From assembly GCF_900111295.1 (NCBI RefSeq), contig NZ_FOGT01000010.1, forward strand, positions 62,001 to 126,000: DNA of 64,000 bases. The letters are read 5' to 3'. A program made the translations under genes and the position numbers. Shown piece after piece: positions 29,720 through 37,972 of this stretch; position 1 is the first letter of the stretch; the number at the start of each line of letters is the position of its first letter. The notes under the pieces are model-generated. The model was not told the DNA's origin. It made no database searches and saw only the letters and a list, made by a program, of their open reading frames with translations. This stretch comes from Salipaludibacillus aurantiacus. Its GTDB lineage: Bacteria > Bacillota > Bacilli > Bacillales > Salisediminibacteriaceae.

Positions 29720-30560
29720 TAGGGTGCAACGGTGGTAGCACTCATCACCTGCGACGAGCAAGCCGAAGCGGCGCAGGAGCATTCTTCACCTGCGACGAGC
29801 AAGCCGAAGCGGCGCAGGAGCACCAACAAACGTATCAGGACAAAAACAAAAGGAAAAGAGAGCTGGAAAGAGGTAAAAGAGTGTTTGAAAAGGTAGGTGC
29901 AACGGTGGTAGCACCTACACATGTATCAGGACGAAACAGGGAGAAAAAGGGAGCTGTAAGGAGGTAAAAGAGGCTTTGAGAGGTAGGTGCAACGAGTGTA
30001 GCACCAACAAACGTATCAGGACGAAACCAGAAGGAAAAGAGAGCTGGAAAGAGGTAAAAAAGTGTTTGAAAAGGTAGGTGCAACGGTGGTAGCACCAACA
30101 AACGTATCAGGACAAAAACAAAAGGAAAAGAGAGCTGGAAAGAGGTAAAAGAGTGTTTGAAAAGGTAGGTGCAACGGTGGTAGCACCAACACATGTATCA
30201 GGACGAAAACAAAAGGAAAAGAGAGCTGGAAAGAGGTAAAAGAGTGTTTGAAAAGGTAAGTGCAACAATGGTAGCACCAACAAACGTATCAGGACGAAAA
30301 CAAAAGGAAAAGAGAGCTGGAAAGAGGTAAAAGAGTGTTTGGCAAGGTAGGTGCAACGAGTGTAGCACCAACAAACGTATCAGGACGAAACAGAGAGAAA
30401 AAGGGAGCTGTAAGAAGGAAAAAGAGGGCTTTGAGAGGTAGGTGCAACGGTGGTAGCACCAACAAACGTATCAGGACGAAACAGAGAGAAAAAGGGAGCT
30501 GTAAGAAGGTAAAAAAAGTGTTTGAAAAGGTAAGTACAACAGAGGAAGCATTCACCCATG
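29720..30560. repeat. array R2: about nine 91-bp REP-like units
   Basis: GTAGGTGCAAC-type cores start at 29893, 29983, 30074, 30165, 30256, 30347, 30438 and 30530, with a first unit near 29720. Spacing is 90-92 bp. Each core pairs GTAGGTGCAAC with GTAGCACCAAC, then has a constant AAACGTATCAGGACGAAA-like tail, then a purine-rich spacer of about 45 bp. The core is conserved more than the spacer. Open frames through the array are by-products. No other gene lies between tdk and the lipoprotein. Confidence 0.9.
29741..29823. repeat. two nested 41-bp mini-palindromes in the first R2 unit
   Basis: Two copies (CCTGCG at 29747 and 29788) of a GC-rich element with ends CCTGCG and CGCAGG and middle ACGAGCAAGCCGAAGCGG interrupt the expected GTAGCACC. 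Each copy is bounded by GCA, as if inserted into or beside GCA. A similar copy is at 54599-54635. Confidence 0.7.
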
Positions 30561-30650
30561 TATACCTCGAACTTAAGAGAAAATAAAAGTACTGTATGGA
30601 ATCATACCCTTACGGAAAACCTAAAGCTATATGTATAAGGTGGTGAGGTT

Positions 30651-31160
30651 ATGAAACAGAAAAATATATTACTTTACACGCTTTTGATTACTCTTATGCT
30701 GTCTGGATGTAACGGGCCAAATCCTCCGGAAATGGATGGAGAAGCACAAGGGCTGTATCAGGAAGAAACCCTCTTCCAAAGAAAAGACTGGGGGAGAAGC
30801 CTGTTTGGGCCAGGCCCGGTTAATTACGAATCCATTAACCGTCAAGAAGAGCCTTATGACCCTAAGACAGAATCAAACGTAACAGGGAAAAGTTTCCGGT
30901 CGCTGGATACTCCGCGCCAAACCGAAGCTGATGACCAGGATAAGATTGAAACCGCAATATATGATATGCCAGGGGTGACCCCAGGTATGGTTATTTTAAT
31001 AGGCGGAAACGCGTGGGTGAACGTTATGCTGGAAGATCAGCACGGAGCCTCATCAAAAGAGCAGGAAAGCCAAATATTAGCTGATATTGAAAAAAGATTA
31101 AAAGAAGTTAATCCGCGCTATGACTATAAGGTTATCATAAACAAATTTATGGAAGCTTAA
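30651..31160 (+). CDS. YhcN/YlaJ-family sporulation lipoprotein
   Basis: A 169-residue lipoprotein: a basic start and hydrophobic stretch end in the lipobox LMLSGC, with Cys near residue 20. The C-terminal part (about 90-165) matches the YhcN/YlaJ domain found in spore or forespore-membrane lipoproteins: a conserved IYDMPGVTPGMVILIGGNAWVNV block and a helix. GGTGGTGAGG precedes the ATG. Function is unknown in the family. It is flanked by two repeat arrays, R2 and R3, and is not part of the B. subtilis gene order here, so the interval looks inserted. Confidence 0.85.
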   Translation: MKQKNILLYTLLITLMLSGCNGPNPPEMDGEAQGLYQEETLFQRKDWGRSLFGPGPVNYESINRQEEPYDPKTESNVTGKSFRSLDTPRQTEADDQDKIETAIYDMPGVTPGMVILIGGNAWVNVMLEDQHGASSKEQESQILADIEKRLKEVNPRYDYKVIINKFMEA

Positions 31161-31164
31161 GCAT

Positions 31165-31556
31165 GGTGGGTGATACGTAGGTGCTACACCGGTAACAGTT
31201 AAGTAACACCCACCAATGTAGCAGGGAGCAAATGGAAGGATACGGAAGTAAACGCGAGGTGCAGGTAGGCAGGTGATACGTGGGTGATACGTAGGTGCTA
31301 CACCGGTAACAGTTAAGTAACACCCACCAATGTAGCAGGGAGCAAATGGAAGGATACGGAAGTAAACGCGAGGTGCAGGTAGGCAGGTGATACGTGGGTG
31401 ATACGTAGGTGCTACACCGGTAACAGTTAAGTAACACCCACCAATGTAGCAGGGAGCAAATGGAAGGATACGGAAGTAAACGCGAGGTGCAGGTAGGCAG
31501 GTGATACGTGGGTGATACGTAGGTGCTACACCGGTAACAGTTAAGTAACACCCACC
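31165..31556. repeat. array R3: 114-bp tandem repeat, three full copies plus a partial
   Basis: The block TGATACGTAGGTGCTAC recurs at 31171, 31285, 31399 and 31513, exactly 114 bp apart, and the copies look identical. Each holds GGTGCTAC paired with GTAACACC, preceded by GTAG in the sequence CGTAGGTGCTAC. Because 114 is divisible by 3, two minus-strand frames stay open across the array; I regard them as artefacts. Identity of copies suggests recent expansion. Confidence 0.92.
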
Positions 31557-31653
31557 CGTCCCACTTGCTCGTCCCACCCGTCCACACCATCAGACCCGCC
31601 CGATCCACCCGCACTTCCCAACCTCCGTCCCCAAACGCGCACCCCCAGCCGAA

Positions 31654-31708
31654 AAAAAGTGCGGTCAAGAGCCTGACAATCATGCTCTTGACCGCACTTA
31701 TATTTTTC
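31654..31708. terminator. bidirectional terminator between the lipoprotein/R3 region and the CoA reductase gene
   Basis: A perfect 16-bp stem (AAGTGCGGTCAAGAGC, 31657-31672, with its complement at 31684-31699) has T-rich tails on both strands, so it can end transcription of the minus-strand reductase and of readthrough from the left. Confidence 0.9.
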
Positions 31709-31743
31709 GTCCCCCTCTATGCTGCCCCAGGTCGGACAAAAGA

Positions 31744-33072
31744 TTAAATCCGCCGGGCGCCCTGCTGGAGAGGATCCCATGGGGAGTTGTAAGGAGGCGC
31801 GTAGCCGATATCGAGATTTTCCATATCTTCGGTCGTCATTCGATGATAGAGAGCCGTAGCTGCGACATCAATACGCTTATCGATGCCGGTGTTTCCGACA
31901 GCTTGCACGCCGAGCAGCTGGTCGGTTTCTTTATGCTTAAGCATCCGGATGAAAATGGCGTCGCTTCCCGGGTAGTAATGGGAATAAGGAGCCGTATCGT
32001 AGCCGATCGCTTTATAGTTTATTCCCAGTTCTTTCGCTTCTTCTTCACCGATCCCCGTTTTTCCGATCGTGATGTTGAAGAATTTGACGACTGAGGTGCC
32101 GACCATTCCCTTGAACGTTTTTGTTTGACCTGCAATGTTTGACCCGGCAATCCGGCCCTGTTTATTGGCGTGGGTGCCGAGAGGGACGTAGTCATCTTTT
32201 TCTTTAATCCGGTTATACTGGGTGGCGCAGTCGCCGGCCGCATAAATGTTTTTCACACTTGTTTCCATGTAAGGGTTTACCAGGATGGCCCCGGAATCAT
32301 GTAAGTGAACCCCTGTGTTTTTCATAAAACCGGAATTAGGTTTTACGCCGATAGCTACGACGACCATGTCTGCAAGGTACTCACCCTGGTCGGTAACGAC
32401 ACGTTCCACCCGGTTTTCACCCTCGAATGCTTTAACTGATTCGCCAAGGATAACTTCTATTCCGTTTCTTTCAGCTTCGGCCTGGATTTTTTCGCTGATC
32501 TCAGGGTCATAGGCTGATCCGAGCCGGTCGGCAAGGTCGATCAGACGTACTTTTCGTCCTCGTTCTACAAGGTTTTCCGCTACTTCAAGGCCGATGTATC
32601 CGCCCCCGACAATCGTGACATTTAAGACGTCTTCTTTCATATCCTCTACTATTTTCCGGGCGTCCGGAATAGTTTTAAGTACATGGATGCCCTCCAGCTC
32701 ATTTCCGTCAAATGGAGGCATAACAGGTGAAGCGCCGGCTGCCACCAGCAGTTTATCGTAAGGGACTTCAAATGGCTCATTTTTATCCGTCACAGTTCCC
32801 TTCACGACTTGTTCTTCAGGATCCACTTCTGTAACTTCGTGATAAATTCTGGCGTCAATTCCGTGCTTTTCTTCAAAGACTTCCCTTTTCCGGGCGATCA
32901 GATCATTGCTGTCCTGGACAACGCCTCCTATGTAATAAGGGAGTCCGCACTGGGCATAGGAATAAATAGCCCCTTTTTCGAGTACTGTAATCTTCCAGTC
33001 AGGCTGAGCCCTTACAATCTGCATCGCTGCACTCATGCCAGCTGCGTCGCCGCCAATAATCACCACATTCAT
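31744..33072 (-). CDS. cdr: CoA-disulfide reductase / FAD-dependent disulfide oxidoreductase
   Basis: A 442-residue flavoprotein. The N-terminal FAD motif is VVIIGGDAAGMSAA; the redox Cys is C42 in YAQCGLPYYIGG, the single-Cys signature of CoA-disulfide reductases; NAD(P)H is bound at TIVGGGYIGLEVAE and FAD again at NIYAAGDCATQ. It probably keeps CoA (or another low-molecular-weight thiol) reduced; NADH oxidase and persulfide reductase relatives share these motifs. GAGGAG lies before the ATG. It is a minus-strand insertion between tdk and prfA. Confidence 0.88.
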   Translation of the reverse strand: MNVVIIGGDAAGMSAAMQIVRAQPDWKITVLEKGAIYSYAQCGLPYYIGGVVQDSNDLIARKREVFEEKHGIDARIYHEVTEVDPEEQVVKGTVTDKNEPFEVPYDKLLVAAGASPVMPPFDGNELEGIHVLKTIPDARKIVEDMKEDVLNVTIVGGGYIGLEVAENLVERGRKVRLIDLADRLGSAYDPEISEKIQAEAERNGIEVILGESVKAFEGENRVERVVTDQGEYLADMVVVAIGVKPNSGFMKNTGVHLHDSGAILVNPYMETSVKNIYAAGDCATQYNRIKEKDDYVPLGTHANKQGRIAGSNIAGQTKTFKGMVGTSVVKFFNITIGKTGIGEEEAKELGINYKAIGYDTAPYSHYYPGSDAIFIRMLKHKETDQLLGVQAVGNTGIDKRIDVAATALYHRMTTEDMENLDIGYAPPYNSPWDPLQQGARRI

Positions 33073-33205
33073 TAGTTACTCCTCCTCTGTGAAAAATAGT
33101 ATCTGTTTAAAAGTATTCCACTATTAACAGTTTACCAAACGTATACTTAATGGGGTATAATAAAAGCTCTTTTTATTGCAAAAATAACGCCGCGGCAATA
33201 AGCAA

Positions 33206-33234
33206 TTGATTTTACAACCTATAGGTTCTATACT
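33206..33234 (+). promoter_or_regulatory. prfA promoter
   Basis: TTGATT (33206-33211), 17-bp spacer, TATACT (33229-33234). Start of transcription near 33241, about 35 nt before prfA. Confidence 0.7.
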
Positions 33235-33274
33235 ATAGAAGGACTAAAATAGTCATTAAAATGAGGTGAAGAAT

Positions 33275-34342
33275 GTGTTTGACCGCCTGCAAGCAGTTGA
33301 AGACCGATATGAAAAACTGAATGAATTACTGATGGATCCCGATGTCATCAGCGACACGAATAAACTGCGTGAATATTCCAAAGAGCAGTCCGATATTCAG
33401 GAAACTGTGGAAACTTACAGGAAATACAAAGAGATTAAAAGCCAGATTGACGATACAAAAGAAATGCTGAACGACAACCTGGATGATGAGATGCGTGAAA
33501 TGGCCAAGATGGAACTTGATGAACTGGAGGAACAGATGCCGGATCTGGAAGAAAAATTAAGACTTCTTCTTCTTCCTAAAGATCCAAATGATGACAAAAA
33601 CGTCATCGTTGAAGTGCGGGGAGCGGCTGGTGGAGACGAAGCAGCTCTTTTCGCGGGTGATCTGTTCAGAATGTATTCCCGCTATGCCGATTCGCAAGGA
33701 TGGAAAACAGAGGTCATCGAATCGAATGAAACCGGAATAGGCGGCTTTAAAGAAGTCATTTTTATGATTAACGGAAAAGGTGCTTACTCCAGAATGAAAT
33801 ATGAAAACGGTGCGCACCGCGTCCAGCGTGTGCCGTCAACGGAATCCGGCGGCCGTATTCATACGTCTACCGCCACAGTGGCAGTACTTGCCGAAGCGGA
33901 AGACGTGGAAGTGGATATCCACGAAAAAGATATCCGTGTGGATACTTTTGCAGCGAGCGGGCCAGGAGGGCAAAGTGTTAACACCACCATGTCAGCCGTA
34001 CGCCTGACTCACGAGCCGACAGGAATTGTGGTTTCGTGCCAGGATGAAAAATCGCAAATTAAGAATAAAGATAAAGCGATGAAAGTTTTACGGGCGAGGA
34101 TATATGATAAATTCCAGAAAGAAGCCCAGGCCGAATACGATGAGCACCGTAAATCTGCCGTAGGGACAGGGGATCGTTCTGAGAGGATCCGCACTTATAA
34201 CTTCCCGCAGAGCCGGGTTACCGACCACCGGATCGGTCTGACTCTGCAAAAGCTTGATCAGATTCTTGAAGGCAAGCTGGATGAAATTGTCGATGCGCTG
34301 ATCGTTGAAGAACAATCCAAAATGATGGAAAATGCGGAGTAA
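33275..34342 (+). CDS. prfA: peptide chain release factor 1
   Basis: A 355-residue class I release factor recognising UAA and UAG. The GGQ motif (231-233, in [10 protein letters not shown]) triggers peptidyl-tRNA hydrolysis; codon recognition lies in the preceding [17 protein letters not shown] region. I use the GTG at 33275 because GAGGTGA is properly spaced and [19 protein letters not shown] aligns with B. subtilis PrfA. prmC, whose product methylates the GGQ glutamine, follows 6 bp later. Confidence 0.96.
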   Translation: MFDRLQAVEDRYEKLNELLMDPDVISDTNKLREYSKEQSDIQETVETYRKYKEIKSQIDDTKEMLNDNLDDEMREMAKMELDELEEQMPDLEEKLRLLLLPKDPNDDKNVIVEVRGAAGGDEAALFAGDLFRMYSRYADSQGWKTEVIESNETGIGGFKEVIFMINGKGAYSRMKYENGAHRVQRVPSTESGGRIHTSTATVAVLAEAEDVEVDIHEKDIRVDTFAASGPGGQSVNTTMSAVRLTHEPTGIVVSCQDEKSQIKNKDKAMKVLRARIYDKFQKEAQAEYDEHRKSAVGTGDRSERIRTYNFPQSRVTDHRIGLTLQKLDQILEGKLDEIVDALIVEEQSKMMENAE

Positions 34343-34348
34343 TTGTCT

Positions 34349-35239
34349 ATGAATGCGAATGAAGGAAAAAAAGTGTACGAAGCCCTCAATTGGGCTTCGT
34401 CTTTTTTACAGAGTCATGACTACGAAGAAGAGATTGCCCGCCGGCTTCTCATGCATCATACAGGATGGAGCCGGACACGCATGCTGACCGAACTGCGGAC
34501 CGTGATAGAAACAGAAGTGCTTAACCGGTTTGAAGCAGATGTAAGGGAAGCAGCCACTGGGACGCCTGTGCAGCATCTGACAGGGGAAGAAGTGTTTTAC
34601 GGGCGTTCATTTAAGGTGGGGCCGGATGTACTCATTCCACGGCCTGAGACTGAAGAACTGGTTGAGCGGGTGTTGGGCATGTTGAACAGCCGTAAAGATA
34701 TTTTCTGGAAAAACAGAGAAGAAACGCCTGCCATTATTGATGTCGGAACAGGAAGCGGAATTATTGCTGCGACGATGGCGCTTGAATTGGGTACAGCCCA
34801 TGTCCTCGCGTCCGATATCAGCTCGAGAGCTCTCACGGTCGCGAAAAAGAATGCCGCACGGCTCGGAGCCCGGGTTGATTTCTTAGAAGGGGATCTTCTG
34901 ACTCCGTTTATTGAGTCAGGCATCAAAGCAGAGGTCATTCTGTCCAATCCTCCCTATATTCCCGAAAGAGACAGAAGCAGCATGAAAGAGAATGTCACCG
35001 GACACGAGCCTGAAAACGCCCTGTTTGCAGGGGAGGACGGTCTGGATATATACAGACGCCTCCTTAAACAAGTGCCGGCTGTATTAAAAACGCCGGGTAT
35101 CGTCGCTTTTGAAATCGGGCACGACCAAGGTGAAGCTGTCAGCAACCTTTTGAAAAAAGAACTCCCTCAAACGGCAACCATTCAGGTGATCCGAGACATC
35201 AACCAAAACGAACGGATCGTTCTGGCTGAAGTATGGTAA
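34349..35239 (+). CDS. prmC: release factor glutamine methyltransferase
   Basis: A 296-residue SAM-dependent methyltransferase that methylates Gln of GGQ in RF1 and RF2. The SAM motif is DVGTGSGIIA, followed by ASDISSRAL and the catalytic NPPY (in LSNPPYIPE near residue 195). The N-terminal helical domain binds the release factor. The start follows GGAG in the end of prfA; the two genes are translationally close. It ends at a GGGTCTG-family terminator. Confidence 0.95.
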   Translation: MNANEGKKVYEALNWASSFLQSHDYEEEIARRLLMHHTGWSRTRMLTELRTVIETEVLNRFEADVREAATGTPVQHLTGEEVFYGRSFKVGPDVLIPRPETEELVERVLGMLNSRKDIFWKNREETPAIIDVGTGSGIIAATMALELGTAHVLASDISSRALTVAKKNAARLGARVDFLEGDLLTPFIESGIKAEVILSNPPYIPERDRSSMKENVTGHEPENALFAGEDGLDIYRRLLKQVPAVLKTPGIVAFEIGHDQGEAVSNLLKKELPQTATIQVIRDINQNERIVLAEVW

Positions 35240-35255
35240 ATATGGGATTTTTTTG

Positions 35256-35302
35256 CGGGTCTGCCCCCCCAGAAACTGGGGGGTCAGACCCGCCTTTTTT
35301 TT
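35256..35302 (+). terminator. prmC terminator formed by a GGGTCTG-family repeat
   Basis: GCGGGTCTGCCCCCC pairs with GGGGGTCAGACCCGC, about 18 bp with few mismatches, followed by eight T residues. This member of the dispersed family has a terminator form. Confidence 0.85.
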
Positions 35303-35389
35303 CCATTGTCTGAAAATGTCGGACACTCTTATGTTTATTTTTTTTCCTCTCCGCCAAGACTAGGGAACATAAGAGGGAGGGAACGAAAC

Positions 35390-36082
35390 ATGTGGGAAAA
35401 AGTTAAACATATTTTCAAAGAATACAAGAAAAATGCCAAAATGCCATTATACTTTATATTTATATTATCTATGTTCCTTATGTCATGGGAGGCTCATTTC
35501 TTTTATCCGGCTTATCAGGCGCATTCAACGCCATTAACCAGCTATAACTGGGCGGACGGAAAAGAGGATTATATTCCTGAAGAGTCCATCCGGCTAAGAA
35601 TTAAATCGAACAGCAATTCACCGGCTGACCAGCAGCTTAAATTAAATATTCGTAATGAAGTGAACAGGCATGTCAGTACGTGGACTTCGGATTTTGAGGA
35701 TCTGAAACAAGCACGGGCAGAAATTGAAAACCGAATGCCTGAACTTCAAACCGTTATCCAGAACGAACTGGATAAAATGAATGTGTCCACCCCGTTTAAC
35801 GTGTCACTTAAGGAAGGGGTAGACTTTCCAACGAAACAATATGGGAAACGTATTTATCCTGCAGGGGAATATGAAGCGGTTTTTGTTGAAATTGGTGATG
35901 GGCTTGGGGACAACTGGTGGTGTGTGCTTTTTCCACCACTCTGCTTTGTCGATATGGGTGATTCCAAAGAAAGTGCTGAGAGTGAAAACACTGACGTTCC
36001 GGAGAGTGAAGAAGAAGTGGAAGTCTCATTCTTCGTCGTTGAAGTCGTACAGAGCTTGTGGGGAAAAATAACATCCGCTTAA
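35390..36082 (+). CDS. spoIIR: stage II sporulation protein R
   Basis: A 230-residue secreted signalling protein made in the forespore that triggers SpoIIGA-dependent processing of pro-sigma-E. An N-terminal membrane/signal segment is at residues 18-35 (MPLYFIFILSMFLMSWEAH). The core has SIRLRIKSNSNSPADQQLK, YPAGEYEAVFVEIGDGLGDNW and the Cys-containing WWCVLFPPLCFVD, all typical. A Glu-rich stretch lies before the C-terminus. GAGGGAGGG precedes the ATG by 8 nt. A sigma-F promoter is expected; only a weak candidate is seen. Confidence 0.95.
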   Translation: MWEKVKHIFKEYKKNAKMPLYFIFILSMFLMSWEAHFFYPAYQAHSTPLTSYNWADGKEDYIPEESIRLRIKSNSNSPADQQLKLNIRNEVNRHVSTWTSDFEDLKQARAEIENRMPELQTVIQNELDKMNVSTPFNVSLKEGVDFPTKQYGKRIYPAGEYEAVFVEIGDGLGDNWWCVLFPPLCFVDMGDSKESAESENTDVPESEEEVEVSFFVVEVVQSLWGKITSA

Positions 36083-36096
36083 AATTTATGCACAAC

Positions 36097-36901
36097 TTAT
36101 CCACAGGTTCGGTGACTTTTCCACAAACATCTGAATTTCTTTTCTATTAAAATAGCAATCATATTCCTGCTTTCTATGAATACGATATAGTACAAGCTGA
36201 TAGAATTGCTTTTGATTTCTATTAAATGTGCTATGAAAGAAGGGATCTCAATGAGCGTTGCTATTCGTGAAGCAGTGGAAGAGGACGTGCTGTTGATTCA
36301 GCACTTTATTAGTAAAGCAGGTGTACAGCTGGGGGCAGTCCCCCTGGACTGGAAACAGTTTATAGTAGCTGAAGATGGACAGGGGGCGATTGCAGCCACA
36401 GCCGCTCTTCAGCCTGTAACAGACACATCAAGTCTGATCAGGGCACTCGTCATTGATTCTGAAAAAGTAGGAGCGAGTTTTGTATTAAAAATGCTGGAGA
36501 CTGCGGTGCAATACGCCTGGGAGAAAAATAACGAAGAAATCTATATGATGGTTAAAGAAGCAGGAGAGATGATGGAAAATCTCGGCTTTAAAAAAGTGGA
36601 GAAAGAGGACCTGCCTGTGGAAATCACAGTAGTTCCGGAAATCTACACACACTTGGAAAATGGCCTTCCTGTGTATAAAACTTCGAAACCTGTGGATAAA
36701 AAGTAGTCTTACCCACAAGTTATAAACAATACAACTTAAGTTATCCACCAATTCATGTGGATAACTTATTTTTTTGGTGCCTGCCGGGCTCTTTGCTATT
36801 GACATACGATCAAATGATAAGCAAAATAATGAAGAGCAAGGAGGCACGTTTATGACATATCAACATACTCGACACTGGGTTGTGGATAAATCTGTGGGTA
36901 A
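36097..36901. promoter_or_regulatory. DnaA-box cluster around ywlB/tsaC
   Basis: Boxes matching TTATCCACA on either strand: 36097-36105 (+, perfect), 36117-36125 (+, TTTTCCACA), 36691-36699 (-, perfect), 36709-36717 (+, one mismatch), 36741-36749 (+, one mismatch), 36756-36764 (-, perfect), 36881-36889 (-, perfect) and 36893-36901 (-, one mismatch). Five lie in 211 bp before and inside tsaC. In B. subtilis DnaA binds at ywlC (tsaC), one of a few such chromosomal clusters, so this looks conserved. Confidence 0.8.
36251..36706 (+). CDS. ywlB: GNAT-like acetyltransferase-fold protein YwlB
   Basis: A 151-residue protein with GNAT topology: VAIREAVEEDVLLIQHFI at the start, a central strand AATAALQPVTDTSSLIRALVI, and KEAGEMMENLGFKKVEKEDLP as the C-terminal acceptor region. 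The acetyl-CoA pyrophosphate loop (Q/R-x-x-G-x-G/A) is not clear, so catalytic activity is doubtful. The ATG at 36251 follows AAGAAGGGA. Position between spoIIR and tsaC matches B. subtilis ywlB. DnaA boxes flank it on both sides. Confidence 0.8.
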   Translation: MSVAIREAVEEDVLLIQHFISKAGVQLGAVPLDWKQFIVAEDGQGAIAATAALQPVTDTSSLIRALVIDSEKVGASFVLKMLETAVQYAWEKNNEEIYMMVKEAGEMMENLGFKKVEKEDLPVEITVVPEIYTHLENGLPVYKTSKPVDKK

Positions 36902-37904
36902 CCTGGAAGCGTCCCCACAGATTCAAGAAGCAGCCGGGTTTATAAAGCAGAATAAAGTGGTCGCATTTCCTACCGAAACCGTATACGGGCTGGGCGGGAA
37001 TGCTGAATCGGATGAAGCGATCGACTTGATTTTTCAAGCGAAAGGAAGACCTTCAGATAATCCGTTGATTGTGCATATAGCTGAGAAAGAACAGCTCTGC
37101 CGGTATGTCCGTTCTGTTTCTTCTCAAGCAGACAAGCTGATTGAAGCGTTTTGGCCGGGGCCGTTGACGATCGTTTTAGAGCATAACGGGGAGTTATCGG
37201 AAAAAGTGACGGCCGGCCTTCCTACAGTGGCTGTGAGAATGCCGGATCATCCCGTAGCATCAGCAATAATTAAAGCATCCGGCTTGCCGGTGGCAGCTCC
37301 GAGTGCGAATCGTTCAGGACGTCCCAGCCCTACGACTGCCGCTCATGTGACAGATGATCTGCATGGCCTGATTGCCGGGGTGGTTGATGGCGGCCCTACA
37401 GGTGTAGGGGTGGAATCAACCGTTGTGGATTGTACGAACGATGAGATTGTTATTCTTCGGCCTGGAGGAATAACGAAAGAGGATTTGGAGAAAGTGGCGG
37501 GTCCGGTGACGACTGATCCGGCGTTAGTGGAAGAGGATCAGGCACCTGTGTCGCCCGGGATGAAATATACTCATTACGCCCCGCACGCGCCGCTTATTCT
37601 TGTAGACGGCGACCGGCGTTTTTTTGCGGAAAAAGCAGAGGAAGCACGCAGGGAAGGGAAAAAGGTCGGTGTCCTTATCACTGATGAGTACGAAGGAGTG
37701 CCTGCCGACAAGGAAATCCGGCTGGGGCCTGCAGGCGACTTGCCTGCTGTAGCCCGCCGCCTGTATGATTCTTTACGGGCTTTTAATCAAAATGAAGTCG
37801 ACGTGATTTTCGCCCAGGTGTTTCCGGAAACAGAGCTTGGCGGTGCTATAATGAACCGTCTCAGGAAAGCAGCCGGCGGAAAAATAATCAGCCAAAAGGA
37901 ATAG
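36852..37904 (+). CDS. tsaC: L-threonylcarbamoyladenylate synthase (Sua5/YwlC type)
   Basis: A 350-residue enzyme making threonylcarbamoyl-AMP from threonine, bicarbonate and ATP, the first step of the tRNA t6A37 modification. The YrdC domain has KVVAFPTETVYGLGG, KGRPSDNPLIVHI and APSANRSGRPSPT; SPGMKYTHYAPHAPL links to the C-terminal Sua5 domain, which separates Sua5 from short TsaC. The ATG at 36852 follows AAGGAGG by 8 nt. Two to three DnaA boxes lie in its first 50 bp. Confidence 0.94.
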   Translation: MTYQHTRHWVVDKSVGNLEASPQIQEAAGFIKQNKVVAFPTETVYGLGGNAESDEAIDLIFQAKGRPSDNPLIVHIAEKEQLCRYVRSVSSQADKLIEAFWPGPLTIVLEHNGELSEKVTAGLPTVAVRMPDHPVASAIIKASGLPVAAPSANRSGRPSPTTAAHVTDDLHGLIAGVVDGGPTGVGVESTVVDCTNDEIVILRPGGITKEDLEKVAGPVTTDPALVEEDQAPVSPGMKYTHYAPHAPLILVDGDRRFFAEKAEEARREGKKVGVLITDEYEGVPADKEIRLGPAGDLPAVARRLYDSLRAFNQNEVDVIFAQVFPETELGGAIMNRLRKAAGGKIISQKE

Positions 37905-37923
37905 ATTAAATAATCATAATAAA

Positions 37924-37965
37924 CCCCTTCGGACATGCATAAGTTGGAATAGCTGGTCCGAGGGG
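37924..37965 (+). promoter_or_regulatory. hairpin covering the mntP ribosome binding site
   Basis: CCCCTTCGGAC (37924-37934) pairs with GTCCGAGGGG (37956-37965) with one bulged T. The 3' arm contains AGGGG, the Shine-Dalgarno of mntP, so translation may be conditional. It does not look like a yybP-ykoY manganese riboswitch. Confidence 0.6.
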
Positions 37966-37972
37966 TGATTTT

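Noticed and set aside
29835-30555. Minus-strand open frames with repeated FVGAT-VAPT peptides across array R2 (and the same at 54648-55214)
   Set aside because: They are translations of the non-coding 91-bp repeat, in several frames, without ribosome sites. They should not be annotated as proteins.
31098-31683. Two minus-strand frames (159 and 178 codons) with 38-residue repeats in R3
   Set aside because: The 114-bp period is a multiple of three, which keeps several frames open by arithmetic; no start signal or protein-like composition.
35333-35362. Sigma-F promoter for spoIIR (GTTTA and AAGACTA)
   Set aside because: The elements are 18 bp apart and the -10 lacks the GG of sigma-F sites; too weak to list, though such a promoter is expected.
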